A stretch of DNA of 64,000 bases from Himantopus leucocephalus (GCA_003993805.1 RSEF01000031.1:56024443-56088442), one strand, 5' to 3'; shown: positions 47,691 to 61,424, counted from the first letter of the stretch. Made by a program: numbers and translations. Notes: generated from the sequence alone by a model not told the origin.

Positions 47691-50600
47691 CTACAGAAAG
47701 GGAGGCTGTTTGGACTTAAACTACTCCTGTTCTTCCCTGCACAACAGTTTAATGAACAGATAGGCACATTTAACCAACTCTCTCTTCATAACAAAAGTGC
47801 TTAACAGACAGAATAAAGATTTGGTAGACAACACACAAAGAATAAAACTCTTACTTGATTACTAAGCTGCTGCAAAACCAAGGCAGAAAGAAATACTCAT
47901 GGTCCCAGACAGAATTTGTACAGTAAGATGTTATTTTGCTTCTTATAAGCATCCTAGAGCTGCTCCCAGCGTTACAAAAATGAGCAGATTCAGAAGGCTC
48001 GGAACTGGACTGGAGGCTTGTCAAAACCACGCAGTTCTTCTCAAGCCTTTAAAAAGCAGAAAATCATGAAAGGATATACCTCTTGTAAGATTCCTGTATT
48101 ACCATTTTCAGAAATGAGAGGGGGAAAAAACAGTCATCCCTCTTTTACAGCATGGGATGAAAAACAGGGTAACACGAACACTCAGGACAATTCTTTTGAA
48201 GTTTGGATCAAAAAAGGTACAAAGCCTTGGGGGGAGGGGCAGAGGACGGAAAGGTACCACTTTATCATATTGAGTCATTCATCCTCAGCACTTCTGTGTG
48301 TTTATTACATGTCAGCAATCACAAATTAGACAACAAAAGTTCAATAAAACTAGCCATTCCTAGGAAGCACTTCTTACAAATGATGCTTAATTCAAAGGTG
48401 TGCCATTTTTTCTTTTAATTGTTGACTGAAAAGACAAAAACTCTAGTGAACTGCTCTACCTCTGGTGAGCAGTTCAGATCAATATGAAGCGAACAGCTAA
48501 AATTAGATCAATAAAGGGAATAATGAATCCAAAGACACTTATTTTTAAAGCAAAATACCCTACATGATTCAAATTCCCTCACAGATACTGTCCTGCCTCA
48601 CCAGAGTTGACTGGCCTCCACAAAGCTTGAAGGCGATGATCTACTGTGCTGCTAAAATGCCTTAAAAAAAAAAAAAAAGGGGGAAATCTACCCTGTGCAT
48701 CATTGTGTGAACGCCCTTTGGGGCTCCTCCCTCTCTCCATCCCATAACCTGGGGAAGGTAAGAGCAGCCACAGAGGCACACAAGTCCTTAGGAGACCCAT
48801 GGGATGCCTTCCACCCCGGCGCCCTAGGGCTCGCTAGCAGACATCACCAGGACGCTGCTCTGCGTCACCACAAAATGGCACTTGGCTGCTCCACGGCCTC
48901 AGTTTGTTTTCGCCTGCACCAGTGCCATCGCACCCATCCCTACTTCAATGCTAACATGTATGAAGATTAAAAATTTAAGTGTTACAAACACTGAGGGAGA
49001 GGAATGTATAGGTCTCCTGAGGACCACTCAAAGCCATACAAGTTTGGACAGAAATCACGTTCATAGAGAGGCTGTCACTGGCAGACTGAAGGTGGCTGCT
49101 GGAGAGGTGAGCGGATGCCATGCTATGTAGTAAAAGCAAGTTGCTATTGGCACAGGTTTAGAATAGTCACATTGCACATGTGTGTCTAAGCCATGGTGTC
49201 TCATGCAGCTTGTCCCAAATGAGTGCCAAAACCACCTATTTTCCCACCGTGCCTCTCCATGCAGTTCATTTATTGCTTCCACCCTCATCGTCCAGCAGTC
49301 CAAATGGCAAAATCGAAGTGCTGCCTCTGACAGGAACAGGAACACAGTAGCTGACTGGCATAAACCCAGTATGGGTCCAAATCGGGAGAAGCTGGATCTG
49401 TGCCAGCTACAGAACAGGCAGCTTTTGGTGGCAGGAACTGTTTTCAAAGGTTATGTACACCACACGCTAGCAGAACCTCCAATGGATGATGTATTGCTAC
49501 CCTTTCCAAATGTGAACTCCGTTAATGGAGAAGCAAGTCCCAGAATCACTAAAGGGTTTGCTGAGTTAATGTGTTAATAGTGCTTCTTTGTGCTATAGGA
49601 AACTAAGAGTATCTTCTGAAAAAAAAAAAAAAAATCAAAACCCCAATCCTGGGAATAAACACACCCAGCAAGGAGTATGGCAACCCTAGCACAAAGATTT
49701 GTCAAGATGTCTGTTGAAAAGATTACTGGGAAAAATCATCCAGAGAAGAGTTATTATTGCAAAAACGATAAGTAATGCATGCTGCACTAACGAATACTTT
49801 GCAAGGCCAGATTCCAACCCTACCATTCAAGGGAAAAAGAAAACAACCTTAAACAGGAGATTTGGAAACAGAGTCTTTCAACACATCTTTTTGCTAAGTA
49901 ACTGCCCAGCCACCTTTGCAGCCTCTGGGCTCCAGCAGTCATCGCATCTTGCAATATCCCACCTCCACGAGTCGTCCCATGAAATAACTCTGGTCCACAA
50001 ACCCCCTGAACTTGTCCCCTACATGACAGCTGTTCAGGGAGCTCTGTAGCACCAAGGGTGTATTTTAAAGCCTGACAGTCTCACGGTATCAGAAATTGGA
50101 GGCTATTGAGCAAATTTCATGAGGATATGTTCTTGCCAACCCTCCTTGGAATAATCTATGTCTATGAAGCTATTTATATGTATAGCCAGTTGGGAGTTTT
50201 CTGTCTATGTTTTTTAGCCAAATCAAAGATACATCTTAAATATACACCCGTGTTAATTTTAAGAAATGTTGGGAAACGAGGGCTTTGGGTTCATAAACCA
50301 ATGACCTAGTTATACTCATCCACATGCAGCATTTTTCCTATTTGTGACAGACAAAATGGCTAGCAACCTTTACTGCCCTTCCTGAAATTTGTTGTGCAGT
50401 GTTCCTGTAACCAGTGGTACTCTGGTCTTTCTTAGACATGACTATTTTAGAGACTAAGCCACATACCTTGTCAGAAAGTTGTTAGGTTTCCCTCAAATTC
50501 AAATCTCTAATTTTTGGGAAGAGACGTTAAAAAAGGCTTACAAACTAGAATGGTATGTGGCACTGTTCAGCCTAAGTATTACATCCAATATTAATGAATA

Positions 50601-53600
50601 TTGCAACATACTGCACCTGGGCCAGACATGGTCTGATCTGCAGGGGAGAGACAAAAAACCCCCACATAGCAATTAATTTCATGAAGCACGTGCATATTCC
50701 TCGGTGCAGGGCTGAAGTTGTTACCAACACCCAACATCAGCCCCCGCCTCGTCTCTCGTGCCACTCAGGCATGTATCTCGGGGGGTCTGAAGTCCATCTG
50801 GAAGAATGTAAGAGCAACTAACCATTTCTAGTAAAACGAACGTTTACAGCTTTTAATTTGGCATTTTCAAAAAGTGAAATGCAGATTACAGTCTCCCTCG
50901 CACCCGAGCTTTTAGAAGTGTCCTCCTCATCGTAGAACAAGGCCATTAATATTTCCCTTTAAAATATACCAGGTATATCACTGTATAGTGGGAACTGCCT
51001 AACACGTGAAAGACAGACAGACATTTATTTTATATGTCTACCGACAAAAAAATACAGATAGCAAACACCAACTTAAATTTGTTTTTGAAGAGTCTTGTCA
51101 GAGAAGGGAACAGATGAGTCGTTCTGTTTGCTGCTGTGACAGGATAGTCTTTATTCTCAGCTTTTTCAATTTCTGTCATACAGTTGAACTCGTATTTCTG
51201 GGTGAATACACTAAAGACAGTCTAGAGGTAAATATTAAACCAATAACTGCAAGGTGAATAAAAAGCATTTTCTGAGACAACCTTTTACTTAAAGCTCATT
51301 GTTTCAGTACATTAATCACTAAGGCTTGAATTTCTGTGCTGCTGGAAACTTACTAAAAGAATTTAATAAAACCAAATGATCAAATATGCCTTTATATATT
51401 TGTATGTTAAAGGAGGATTTAATGAATACTAACTGGAGCAAGTCCTCTGATCCGGACAGCCATGGCTCTAGGTTTAATGGAAATTTCCAACAAAACGACA
51501 ATTACCTCAACAAAAGACATGTACAAATAACTTTGCATACGTTTATCATACTGATTCATCCTTACATGCTATTTTTCAACACAAACGGTTAATTTTAGAA
51601 CAGAGAGGAGTGTATCTTGGTTTCTGTCAAGATAAACACTCGTGACATATAGTGTATAGAAAATAATCCAAAACGACAAAATTGATTTTGGAAAATGACA
51701 TTCACTAACACAGCTAATGGTGAGTAATTCTAGGTTGGGATTTACCAGATTTGATTTGAACCATAAACTATTTCTTGGTTTACAGCTCTATGGAATAATA
51801 CTTTAATGTGACTGTGGCAGATTTCCCATACAAAAAACTCATTCTAAAGACATAACTGTTTCCTTAGACTAGTAGACAGTGTCTCGTTGTACTGATGACA
51901 TTGTAAGAAATGCAGGCTTTTGATTAAGGGGATTGTCACTGAAATAAAGACAGATCACATTTTAAAATCAGCTGGATCAGTTGGCATTAGTTTTCCGTAA
52001 AGGTACCATGTTGGTTATATTTCCTATGGCTGGATTTTTCCTAGATGCATTTCACAGAATAATTAGGATCTCCTATTCACAATCCTTCACTTGTGTTTTC
52101 CCCTCCGGACACACATTCTCTGTACGGCGCGTGGATGATTACAAACATCATGGGCAGCATCAGGTAGGAAACACCTTCAGTAATGTGCCTGCCATTATTG
52201 CAGGTCCAAGGACTAAGCAGTTTCGCCTCCTTTCTGTCCACGCTCTCCATGCACAGCTGAAATCCAACGCTGTCAGTCTGCACTAGCATTAATTTTTCAG
52301 CATCTTGCATGAGACAATTGATGGACTGATTTTATAAGGATTCCTATGAATGAACAAATCTCCTTCCCTATTCCTTCTGGTTTTGGTCCACATACCTAAT
52401 TTTCTACTGTCCTCCCCTTTGATACTGTTCTCTACGTTACAGTCTCTTACTGTTGGTGCACAAACAGCTGAGCCAGGATTACAAACTCCTCTGACTTTGG
52501 ACTCTGCCAAGAGTGTGAGAGCCCAGCATGAAGAAGCAGTTCAGTGATCCAAAGTTCCTATTGCCTAATCGGTCCTTTCACCCTAGCCAGGAGGCAGTCA
52601 CGCCTCTGCTGTGGTTTTCCAAAAAACATTAATTATATGGCAGTACAATGAACTATCAATTACTGACCCAATTTGCAATGCTGGGAATCAAATCCCAAAG
52701 AATCTAAGTGATCAAAGAAGAATCGTAGGTTGCAAATTTTATTGCCGTATTTTTACTGGAACACAGTTTACTCCTCCTAAAATCATCTGCATTAACACAA
52801 TACTTTCATGGTCTGGAGCTGTTTAAACAAAACCTCATTCCACAATTCAACATTTCAAGGAAATTAGCCAAGTAATAAGACAAAGCATTTTCTTAAGAGT
52901 ATTAGAAAAAGTAGGAAAAGTTTTGAAAATATAACTTTTGTCACTGAAGCCTTAAACATTGGAAATCAACCACATAGCATATCTTTCCTAGATAATGAAA
53001 GAAATTTGTAAAGGATTTTACAATTAAGTGAATGAAAACTGCTATAGAGTTTGTTAGGGATTATGAAACCAGTATACAGAATTCACTGTTACATCAAACC
53101 TACCATTAAATTTCTTCTGCATTTAGACACAGCCATTAGAGAAGAAATAGCATTTTAAGCTGAAAGAAAACCACTCATTCAGAAGATAAGGACTAAATTT
53201 AACCTGCAGAGCAAAAAGTGAAGGTAATAAATCAGCTAAGGGGATGCATATAGCATAACGTACATGCAGCAATGCAAACAGCACTTGGTTTTCATTGTTA
53301 TTTTCCACTCTACATCCTGTTGATGCACTGTTAAAATCACTGGAAACAGACAAAGCACAAACTTGCACTTATATTGGCACAAGTGAGGTTTAAATGGATG
53401 AATTTATGGATTTTTTTGCTGCCACCAGCCACAGCTTCCATACAAGGAGCTTTGGAAAGGAAAGAATCTTTGGTCGCTTTCCAGTGAAGTTAAATCTCCA
53501 GCAGAAATTTAGGCAACATCAGACCATAATTGCAAAACAACAACCCCTGTGTGAATTCTGACAAGGCTTTGCCTTCGAGCACCTCACCGAGCAATGTCCC

Positions 53601-53824
53601 AAACCCATAACTGGGGGGAAGGTGTGAAAAAAGACCTGTTCTAAACAAGACCAGAACAGAGTATGTCTCAGCAGCAACGTGGTTGGGGTTTTGGGGTTGG
53701 TTTGGTTTTTTTTTTTCCTGTAGCGGACAGACAAAAAAATTTGCTCTTTTTCTTCTTTTCTAATAGTTTATTCTTCTTGAGTGTTGTCAGTGGGGTCCCT
53801 CACACTAATAGGCCTCAAACTTAC

Positions 53825-53909
53825 CAGCCTTCTCTGAGAGCACTTCCTTCAAGCTGCCCAAGGCCTCAGAGGCTTCAAGCTTTATTTCTGTAATTCTGCA
53901 CTCTAGGAT
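53825..53909 (-). other. Exon-like segment with helical peptide (unproven)
   Basis: On the minus strand a strong pyrimidine tract (CCCTTCTTTTTTCTTCAACA) and CGCAAG precede 85 open bases ending at GGCTG followed by GTAAGT (GT at 53823-53824). The peptide is Glu/Lys/Leu-rich and looks helical (it includes EASEALGSLKEVLSEKA). It does not match XRCC4 and starts in phase 0, whereas the XRCC4 last intron is phase 2. It could be an exon of an unannotated transcript. Confidence 0.22.
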
Positions 53910-56213
53910 CTTGCGTGTTGAAGAAAAAAGAAGGGACTTCGGATGGCATCTCATTCCGCTAGTCTGAACTTGGCTATCATAACCCTCCTGAAAGCAATGC
54001 TCCTGGTCGCAGGAACCTGCAGTAAGACTCAAAGAGGTGAAACTGCCCCAAACACGCAGAGAACACACTTCTACTCAGTCCGGCCAACTAAGGAACACAA
54101 TGGATTTAACTGATGATTTGAGAACATAAAAGGAATAAGAAAAAAATACGAAATTGAATAGACAGATGCATATAACAAAGTACAGTAGTTCTGTAGGATC
54201 TGGCAGGGGCAACAAGTAGTCTGTTCTACTGGACACCAGCCATGTAGATCTAACCAGTGGCTTTGAACACTTACCCAGGGATCTGAACATAAGGACTAAG
54301 AGACGGTTCCCATCTCTGGCCAGCTACCAGTGCCAGCCAGACTGGCACATACCTTTATATACCTTATATAGCCCCTTGAGCCCTCGTGCTTTTGCAGCTC
54401 CTGCATCCCCTAAAGTAAAGACCCTGGGTCTGATCTGGCTGACTATTGTTAGTGTGTAGTGCAAGACAGTGACAGACAGAAACCCCGGAAAGGCACTGAG
54501 CATTACGAAAACTTGCAAATACAGGCCACAAAAGCTGGAAATTTGACTCCACAGAGGATATGGCTAAAAACCGGAAGAACAAATTCAACAAAAAGCCCAA
54601 ATTAAATGACGTAAGCAGACTTTTTACAAAATACACTGAGCTGCACTGATTTTACAACAGATGTGTACATGCTATGAAATGCTATGGTTGAAACTGAAAA
54701 AATCCCACAGTGCTATTCTTCTGTGTGCTGCTGCTAAGAGAGAGACAGGATTATTCTCTTTATTATAGTTCAACCAGTTGAAGAGCCCTACTCCCTACTC
54801 TGATGGAAGGAGAAGCAGCACAGAAAGTCAGATATGTTCTTTTACTACTGCCTATCTTAAATAGGTTTACAACCCTTTTCATGTGTTATGCTTACAGGGT
54901 CACTCCACCTACATAATCTATCTATGCTTTCAGACTCATTAAATCCTAATAGAGCTTTGTTCCTAAGTGTCTAAACCATGAGATCTAGGTTCTCCAGTGT
55001 TTTCTGTGCTTCAGAAAACTGTATCCTTTCCTTACGACAGACCCAATACATTGAGAATTGCAGGATCGGACAGGTAGCAGGATGGATGTATCCATACTCC
55101 CTGCATATGAACTATGTACTGAAAATACTCCAGCGTTCTTTCTACGAAGACCAAGGATGAATTTTCCAATCACAGTAACTCATTTCAGCAGACACTACTC
55201 CTTAATGCAGATGGGGACACCACCCAGCAAAATAAGTATAATTTGAACTGGTTGCCTTGATACCCTTAACGAAATCTCAACATATGCCACATTCAGCTCA
55301 TATGATCTCAAAACATTAAAGTGTGATTGCAAGAAGCACAGACAGGGAAAATAAGGTAACACCAATGGAGAACACACCATTTATCTATATAAATTATTTC
55401 TAAGAAAAGAAGGTGCGTAAGAAGGAGGCAGGATGCCCTGACAACTAAATGAGAGATTTGTCAGAGACGTCAGTTCTTGCACCTGTCTCTGTGTACAAAT
55501 CCAGAGCTGTACTGGCTTTCTTGTATGCACAAGCCTAATACATTTTTCTGTTTATATTGTTTTTCCAAAATATAGTATTAGATGAAGGGTCTTTATTTAC
55601 CTGTAATTCCTTACAAAGGACTGTGAAGAGAAACAAGCTCTGTGGAGTTTGTCAACCTAACCTATTTCAAGTTACAGAACTCTTCCTCATTACCCGTATT
55701 TTTTCAGCGCAGTTTTAAATGAAGCAAGAGATGCTGCTTCATTTTTCTCTGGAAATATTATTTTGCAAGCCAATAGGTATAACTGACAATTTCTTCATAT
55801 ATTGTCCAAAAGCCCTTTTTGATTTCAAGTCATCTTCCTTAATCCCATTTCCCATATTACATTCTCTGCTTTGTGTCAATACCCTTCAAGTGTTATCAAA
55901 TGTTTCCTGTGTTGTCCTTTTGCCAGCCTGTACGTATTTAACCTAAACCCATTCCTTATAAATCCAGGCTCCAAATACCTTTCCTGTGTGTGCTGTTCTT
56001 CTCTCCTTCTCTCCAGCTGTCAATATCTTTCTGCTAACGAGACTTCAGCAGCCCTAGTGACAGGAGACCTCTGCTTATTAGACTAAAGTTGAATCGGTCT
56101 TTATTGCTGTCAAATCAGTATTCTAAATTCATGCGTAATTTGCTGTCAGCTACTACTTTTAAGTCTCTTTTGGCATTACTGCTTTCCAAGGCTTCTCTCA
56201 CTCGTAGGAATCT

Positions 56214-56312
56214 GTGTCTCAGATTATTTTTCCCTTGATATGCTTGCACTAATTAATGTTTCTCAAATGCTTTTAAAATGGAAAGCACTATATAAATATT
56301 AAGTATCCTTAT
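56214..56312 (+). mobile_element. Ancient LINE (L3/CR1-L3-like) 3' tail
   Basis: The segment runs from GTGTCTCAGATTATTTTTCC through AATTAATGTTTCTCAAATGC to GGAAAGCACTATATAAATAT followed by TAAGTAT. This resembles the tail shared by old L3-type LINEs and derived SINEs (the CTCAG/TTTCCC block, then AAAGCGCTATATAAAT). It is highly diverged, so identification is tentative. Confidence 0.42.
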
Positions 56313-57144
56313 CTGTAATGGGAAACATGCTCCATTACCATTGTCACATAAACTTCACATCAACACACTTTATGCATAGTCCTTGGTCATGGGCACTTGA
56401 TTTCCTAAAAAGCATTACTAACTGAATACATTAATGGGAAATATTTATGTGCAGGCTATGTACACATAAGAGCTGGGGCACGCATTGTATGTGTCACACA
56501 CACAAAGTATAGCTCAAACCACTCTGTTGTTTATGTATTTAATGTAAACAGAAACTTAGTCCAGTTTACAATTTTGCATATGTATTTTAGCCCGATTTTC
56601 ACTGTATAAACACTGTCTTACTGAATTATTGACTGCCTAGCAACTTACGGTGCAGGGCATTGTTCAATACTGAATGAAATGATGTTTGGTAAGTTTAGGC
56701 ATCTTAGGTATTAATTATTCAAAAAACAAGTTAAAAAAAAAACCCTGTACTTTTGCTACCTAGCATTTCATATGTTTGAGGTTAATGTGTATGATTTCAA
56801 ATGCTCTGTTCCACAAAGAAATGCAAAATATTTGCATACACTTTAGCACCTTTAAACCACAGGTAATTAAGAAGACTGCAAATTGTTGTTATTGCAGATG
56901 ATATTGTGCAGCATCAATGCTCACCATGGAAGCTGATGTCTCGTGGTGCCCTTAGGGACTTGGAGTTCATAGCTTGTGGGTTTATAATACAAAGCACACG
57001 CCTAAGGGGCCAGGGAGCGCTGGGGAGAAGACAAAGGAACGAAACTGACCTAGATAATTTGTTAAAGCAGGCATTAAATAGGTTGGTGAGGTTTGTTCTT
57101 CCAAAATGCTGCATTCTTGGCCCCGGTCCAATAAATCACTTACC

Positions 57145-57350
57145 ATAGAATCATACAATTGTTGAGGTTGGAAGGGACCTTTCAGANNNNNNNNNNNNNN
57201 NNNNNNNNNNNNNNNNNNNNNNNNNNNNNNNNNNNNNNNNNNNNNNNNNNNNNNNNNNNNNNNNNNNNNNNNNNNNNNNNNNNNNNCCAGTTCCCTCAGT
57301 CATTCCTCATAAGACTTGTTCTCCAGACCTCTCCCCAGCTTCGTTGCCCT
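57145..57350 (-). mobile_element. CR1 LINE 3' fragment interrupted by an assembly gap
   Basis: The left side, CATAGAATCATACAATTGTT followed by GAGGTTGGAAGGGACCTTTC, is a CR1 3' end in reverse orientation. After the 100-N gap, sequence resembling further CR1 3' UTR resumes (TCATTCCTCATAAGACTTGT, CTCCAGACCTCTCCCCAGCT, CGTTGCCCTTCT). The missing part is probably CR1 as well, so the true length is unknown. Confidence 0.88.
57187..57286. other. Assembly gap, 100 N
   Basis: Exactly 100 N inside a CR1 copy, the second gap of this kind in the window. Confidence 0.98.
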
Positions 57351-60136
57351 TCTACCATAGAAGTCAACGGAATTATTCAGAGATTTGAAGGTTAAATTTG
57401 TGTTTACGTGTTTGGTTTGGTTGGGATCTGCATCACCCCCAGGACTGGCCTACCAGGGTTTTTTTTGTGCCTACCAACTTTTGACTCAGAAAGCTCTGTG
57501 ACAAATTTTCTGCCAGCCTAGGTGGATGCCATATCTTCACTTCCACCTGTATTTTTTTCCAAGAAACCTATTTACTATGGGTCATGTTATGAGGCACTTT
57601 ATCATATTCCCTCTTCTCCTGGGCTAGTGTCTCTCTCCGAAGTTCAGACCAAAGAAGAAAAAGCAGCACTTAATCTTCTTGAAGACTGCAAGAAACGCAT
57701 TCTATCCAACCATGTCGTGTTTATGTATGATAGCTTATACTTGTTGAACTATATGTGGTGATGCTGAGTTACTGAGTGATAGGTGATAGGTGTGTTCCCA
57801 GTATTCCTTTCCACAGGTGGAGGCTGATACACCTGTGTCATATTTGCCAAACCATAGTTTCAGATAAACCACCAGCAGATTGCTTGTTTTGGAGATTGTT
57901 TAGGCAGAACAGCACGCAGCCAGTGCACCTGTCATGCTACCACAAGACCAAAAAAGGTGTGTTTGCCTCCCTTATAAAACACAGAAGGGAGCCCTAAACT
58001 CATATAAAATGTCTAGACTCTGGATAAACAGTCACCAAAGCTGTTGCTGTTGCTAGTTACTGAATTACCATGAAGATAAAGCTGTACATTAATAGTATGT
58101 CAGTCATGTTCACGGATGAGAAGTAGGTTTAAGATAATCTTCACCCTGCAAGATCTGCACGGTCAGCTACAGTCCCAAAGATGCAGCCACAGGATCAGTT
58201 CCCCGGGCTCCACTCACCAGAGCAGACCTTCACAGTCAACCTGCAGGTGATCCTCAGCCCAGTTCACTTCTCGACTCAAGCACATCTCACCTCCTAAGAC
58301 CCAGCTGGAGTATACGAGGATTTGCAGTATCTCTATCATTATTATTGTTATTTATAATTGTTAACACCAGTCTTCTCAGCAGCACGAGAAAATGCAGCTC
58401 ACCGAGTTGCAAAGGCATCCCCTTGCAGTTACTGCGTGCTCACATAATTCATGTAACATCATTATGAACTCAGGAGGGTCTGCACAGACACGAGAGAAAC
58501 TTAAGGTGAAACAACAAAATGCAAAGGAAAAGGGCATACTTTACTAGATACAGAGAAGTTATTTCAGGAGTTCAGTATACTTTGTTGTAGTTTCACTCCG
58601 TTGACTTCATCATACAAGTTCAACCTGCTTTATTTTCTACAGATTGATACAACACTTCTAGTTGAATATTACCCTCCATGCATTTTAGCGTGTTAAAACT
58701 GCTTTGGATTTTGTTTCCTGGCACAAAGTATATAAACTATCTCAATGCAACTTTGGAAAAAAATTTCCTGTATTCTCATGACTACACAAACAAAAAGCAC
58801 AAACAATTTTTATTTATACTACTCTTCATAGTAAAAGATAACTATAAAGATGATACTGACTACCACAGTTGGTTTGCAAGGGATTGCTGTAAAAGAGATG
58901 TTTGAGGTGATAGTAGCATCTTCAGCAAACATATTGGAAAACTCATAGCCATTTAAAAAAAGTGATAATGCTACATAAAACAAATGTACCAATAAGTAGT
59001 GATTGCCTTCCCAGGTAACGTCTACCTCCTACTTTCTGTACTGTGGGAAAAATTTATAAAAAAAGCAACCCTAACATGAAAGAAAAGCACCTGTTGCTGT
59101 TTCCACAAGCAGCAGGTTTAAAAGACCTCGAAACTGGGACAGACTTAAAAGAATTTTCCAAGATTTCGTCCAGGAATGCCTGTTCTCTGGCTGAAAACCA
59201 GCTGGGCTCCTTGCTTGAAAACGGCTGAGCAATTTTTAATCAAATTGTCTGGTGGGTGTCTGTGACAGAGGGAAATACGCAGAAGAACTAGGAAAAAGAA
59301 AATCAGATCCGTTTACACCAGTGACCTAAGCAGAAGCTTGAACTGAGATTTAAAGACATAAAAAGTGAACAAAAGCACTATTTCATTCTGCTCATACTCC
59401 AAGTTACAGAGGCATAAATAGATAACTATGGTGGTAAAATCAGTTTGCTTTTACTGCACAGTAAGCTCTTATGAATGACCAACTCCTCCCTACCACATTT
59501 TTTAAAGAATAATTTGTTCCTAGTCAAAAAGCCTGTACGCCAAGTTTCAGCACAGAGTAAAATTTTTACAGTGGAGTTATAAATTTTTGAAAAGTGGGTT
59601 CTATGTACTCACATACACTTAACCATTACAAGGGCAGCAGGTGTCACTATAACAAATGATGTAAAGTTCAATTTAAACATCAGAGAACATACTGAAATAC
59701 TTTGGAAATTGCCACAGGTCAGTAACATTTTATATGAAAGAAAAAAAAAAAAGAAAAACCAAACTCCCCTCGGTAACATTTAATTTTTCCCCCCACAAGG
59801 CAAAGTAAAGAAAACACAGACACAGATTCTTTGTAATTAACAGGACTGTGGTTTTACAGCTAAACATGGGCCAAGAAGTGAAAAGTTAACAAATCATTAG
59901 ACAACATACATTGCTCTGTATGAGAACTGTGGCAATCTGCAAAATAGCTTAGGATACATGAGCATGAGGTCAACTGTTTTGAGTAGATAATTGTACGTAT
60001 AAGCATCTTTAGCTCACGGACAAAGCACGCAACACAACACAGGAATATTCCAGCAGTTTCAAAACAATTATATTTGCCTTCCACATTACTTAAACAGATA
60101 CAGGAAGCAAGGTCACTAATTGTCCTGGCTTGAGGT

Positions 60137-60213
60137 CACAGTTATGATTAAAATATCAAGAAAATATTGTGATATGATTACACAGTTATGATTTAAATAT
60201 CAAGAAAAAAAAT
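60137..60213. repeat. 44-bp tandem duplication
   Basis: CACAGTTATGATTAAAATAT at 60137 recurs as CACAGTTATGATTTAAATAT at 60181, each followed by CAAGAAAA. The first copy spans 60137-60180 and the second is partial, to about 60213. It is a recent local duplication with one substitution in the shared part. Confidence 0.8.
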
Positions 60214-61220
60214 TGCATGTATTTCCTCTCCTCCCCTCCTACCATTTTTTCTGCAAGTCACCATAGTTTCCATAGTAGCTATACTGTTTACAACACAATG
60301 GCCTCTTCCCCCTCCTTGCTACGACTCCTTGATGTTATAAAGCACTTTAACACCCACTTAACTTTAAAGCTAGAGGATTCCTATGCAAGTGCTGGTACCC
60401 TGTGTAGATGCTTTGCTCAATTCAGGAACAAAATGGGAAGACAGCACGTAACCTGAAGGAAAAAGAGAAATGCAACTATCTACTCGCTTAAGGATAGTCC
60501 TCCTTTCCCAGACCCTCCTGTTAAAGTGCTCAATTTTCAGCATTACCTCCAGGTTTCACACGGCAATCCCCGCTCCTCCTAAGCCAGCTTTTTTTCAGGC
60601 TGGTACCTGGTAGCGCTCAAGTCCTACCAACATCGCACACTGATCAACGTTTTACTCTACGTGTTGTCACCATCAAAAGCTTAGCTGAATAATTCGCAGC
60701 AAGAGCAAGTTTCACCTCCATCCCAAGGCACCCTCTGAAGTCCGCAGGAGCTGTATCGAGCCCGGACATGAGCCTGAGGGCTCAACGGGATGGCTCAGAC
60801 CACACAGTTCTCCTCCTTAACCGGACACTTGATCTCTGCTCTGCAGCAACGCATCCTACACTACAAATCTACCCGACAGAGGTGCCTACGCAACACGACA
60901 GTGCTCTGGCTGCTACCAGCGTCACTACCTGTGTGCAACAGCAAACAAGGCACAAAAGCGGTGGTTTTAACCCACGTGACTCATAACAGCAAAACCAATA
61001 ACGGAACAGCACCAAGTTCAGGCGCAAGAGGTTATTAGCAGCGTCAGCAAAACTTAATATGCAAGAAAAAATATTTTGGAAGAAGGTTTAAATGAAAGTT
61101 TTAGTTTTTAGTTTTCTCTTAAGAAAGAGCAAAATACAATCTGTGGGGAGATTGGGTGTGGGACTGGAAGTGGGCAGCGGCTGTCAGTAAGGTCTGTTGC
61201 TTTCTTTGCTCCTTCCTCAG

Positions 61221-61424
61221 TTTACCCAGGGCTGCCGAGTACCCTCAGGACGGGGCCATCAGGAACCAAAGACCCCTTTGTCTCAGGCAGCTTCATCATC
61301 CACAGCGGTAGCTGCTGTGCCTGGTAGCTTGACCTCTCAGTTCAGCAGGATCTGCAGGGAATCGCTCGGCCGAGCTGCAAATACTGCTGGAATAATCAAT
61401 CTCATCTCCTCCGCCCTAGGAAAA
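61221..61424 (+). other. Exon-like segment, 204 bp, open and frame-preserving (unproven)
   Basis: On the plus strand TTTCTTTGCTCCTTCCTCAG is a near-ideal acceptor. It is followed by 204 bases without a stop in one frame, then AAAA and GTAAGC as donor (GT at 61425-61426). The length is exactly 68 codons, starting and ending on codon boundaries. The GC content is higher than its surroundings. The peptide (including SQFSRICRESLGRAANTAG) matches no family I know. The segment is antisense to XRCC4. It may be an exon of an antisense RNA or of a small unannotated gene. Confidence 0.3.

Noticed and set aside
49182..49577. 131-codon open frame, plus strand
   Set aside because: No domain or convincing acceptor; lies inside the presumed XRCC4 intron and looks like chance.
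58221..58310. Minus-strand stretch before a strong GTGAGT donor
   Set aside because: One open frame reads plausibly, but it would meet a stop when joined to the next candidate segment and the acceptor is poor.
61221..61424. Reading this segment as a minus-strand XRCC4 exon
   Set aside because: The minus-strand frames carry stops, and the translations do not resemble XRCC4; only the plus strand has good splice sites.
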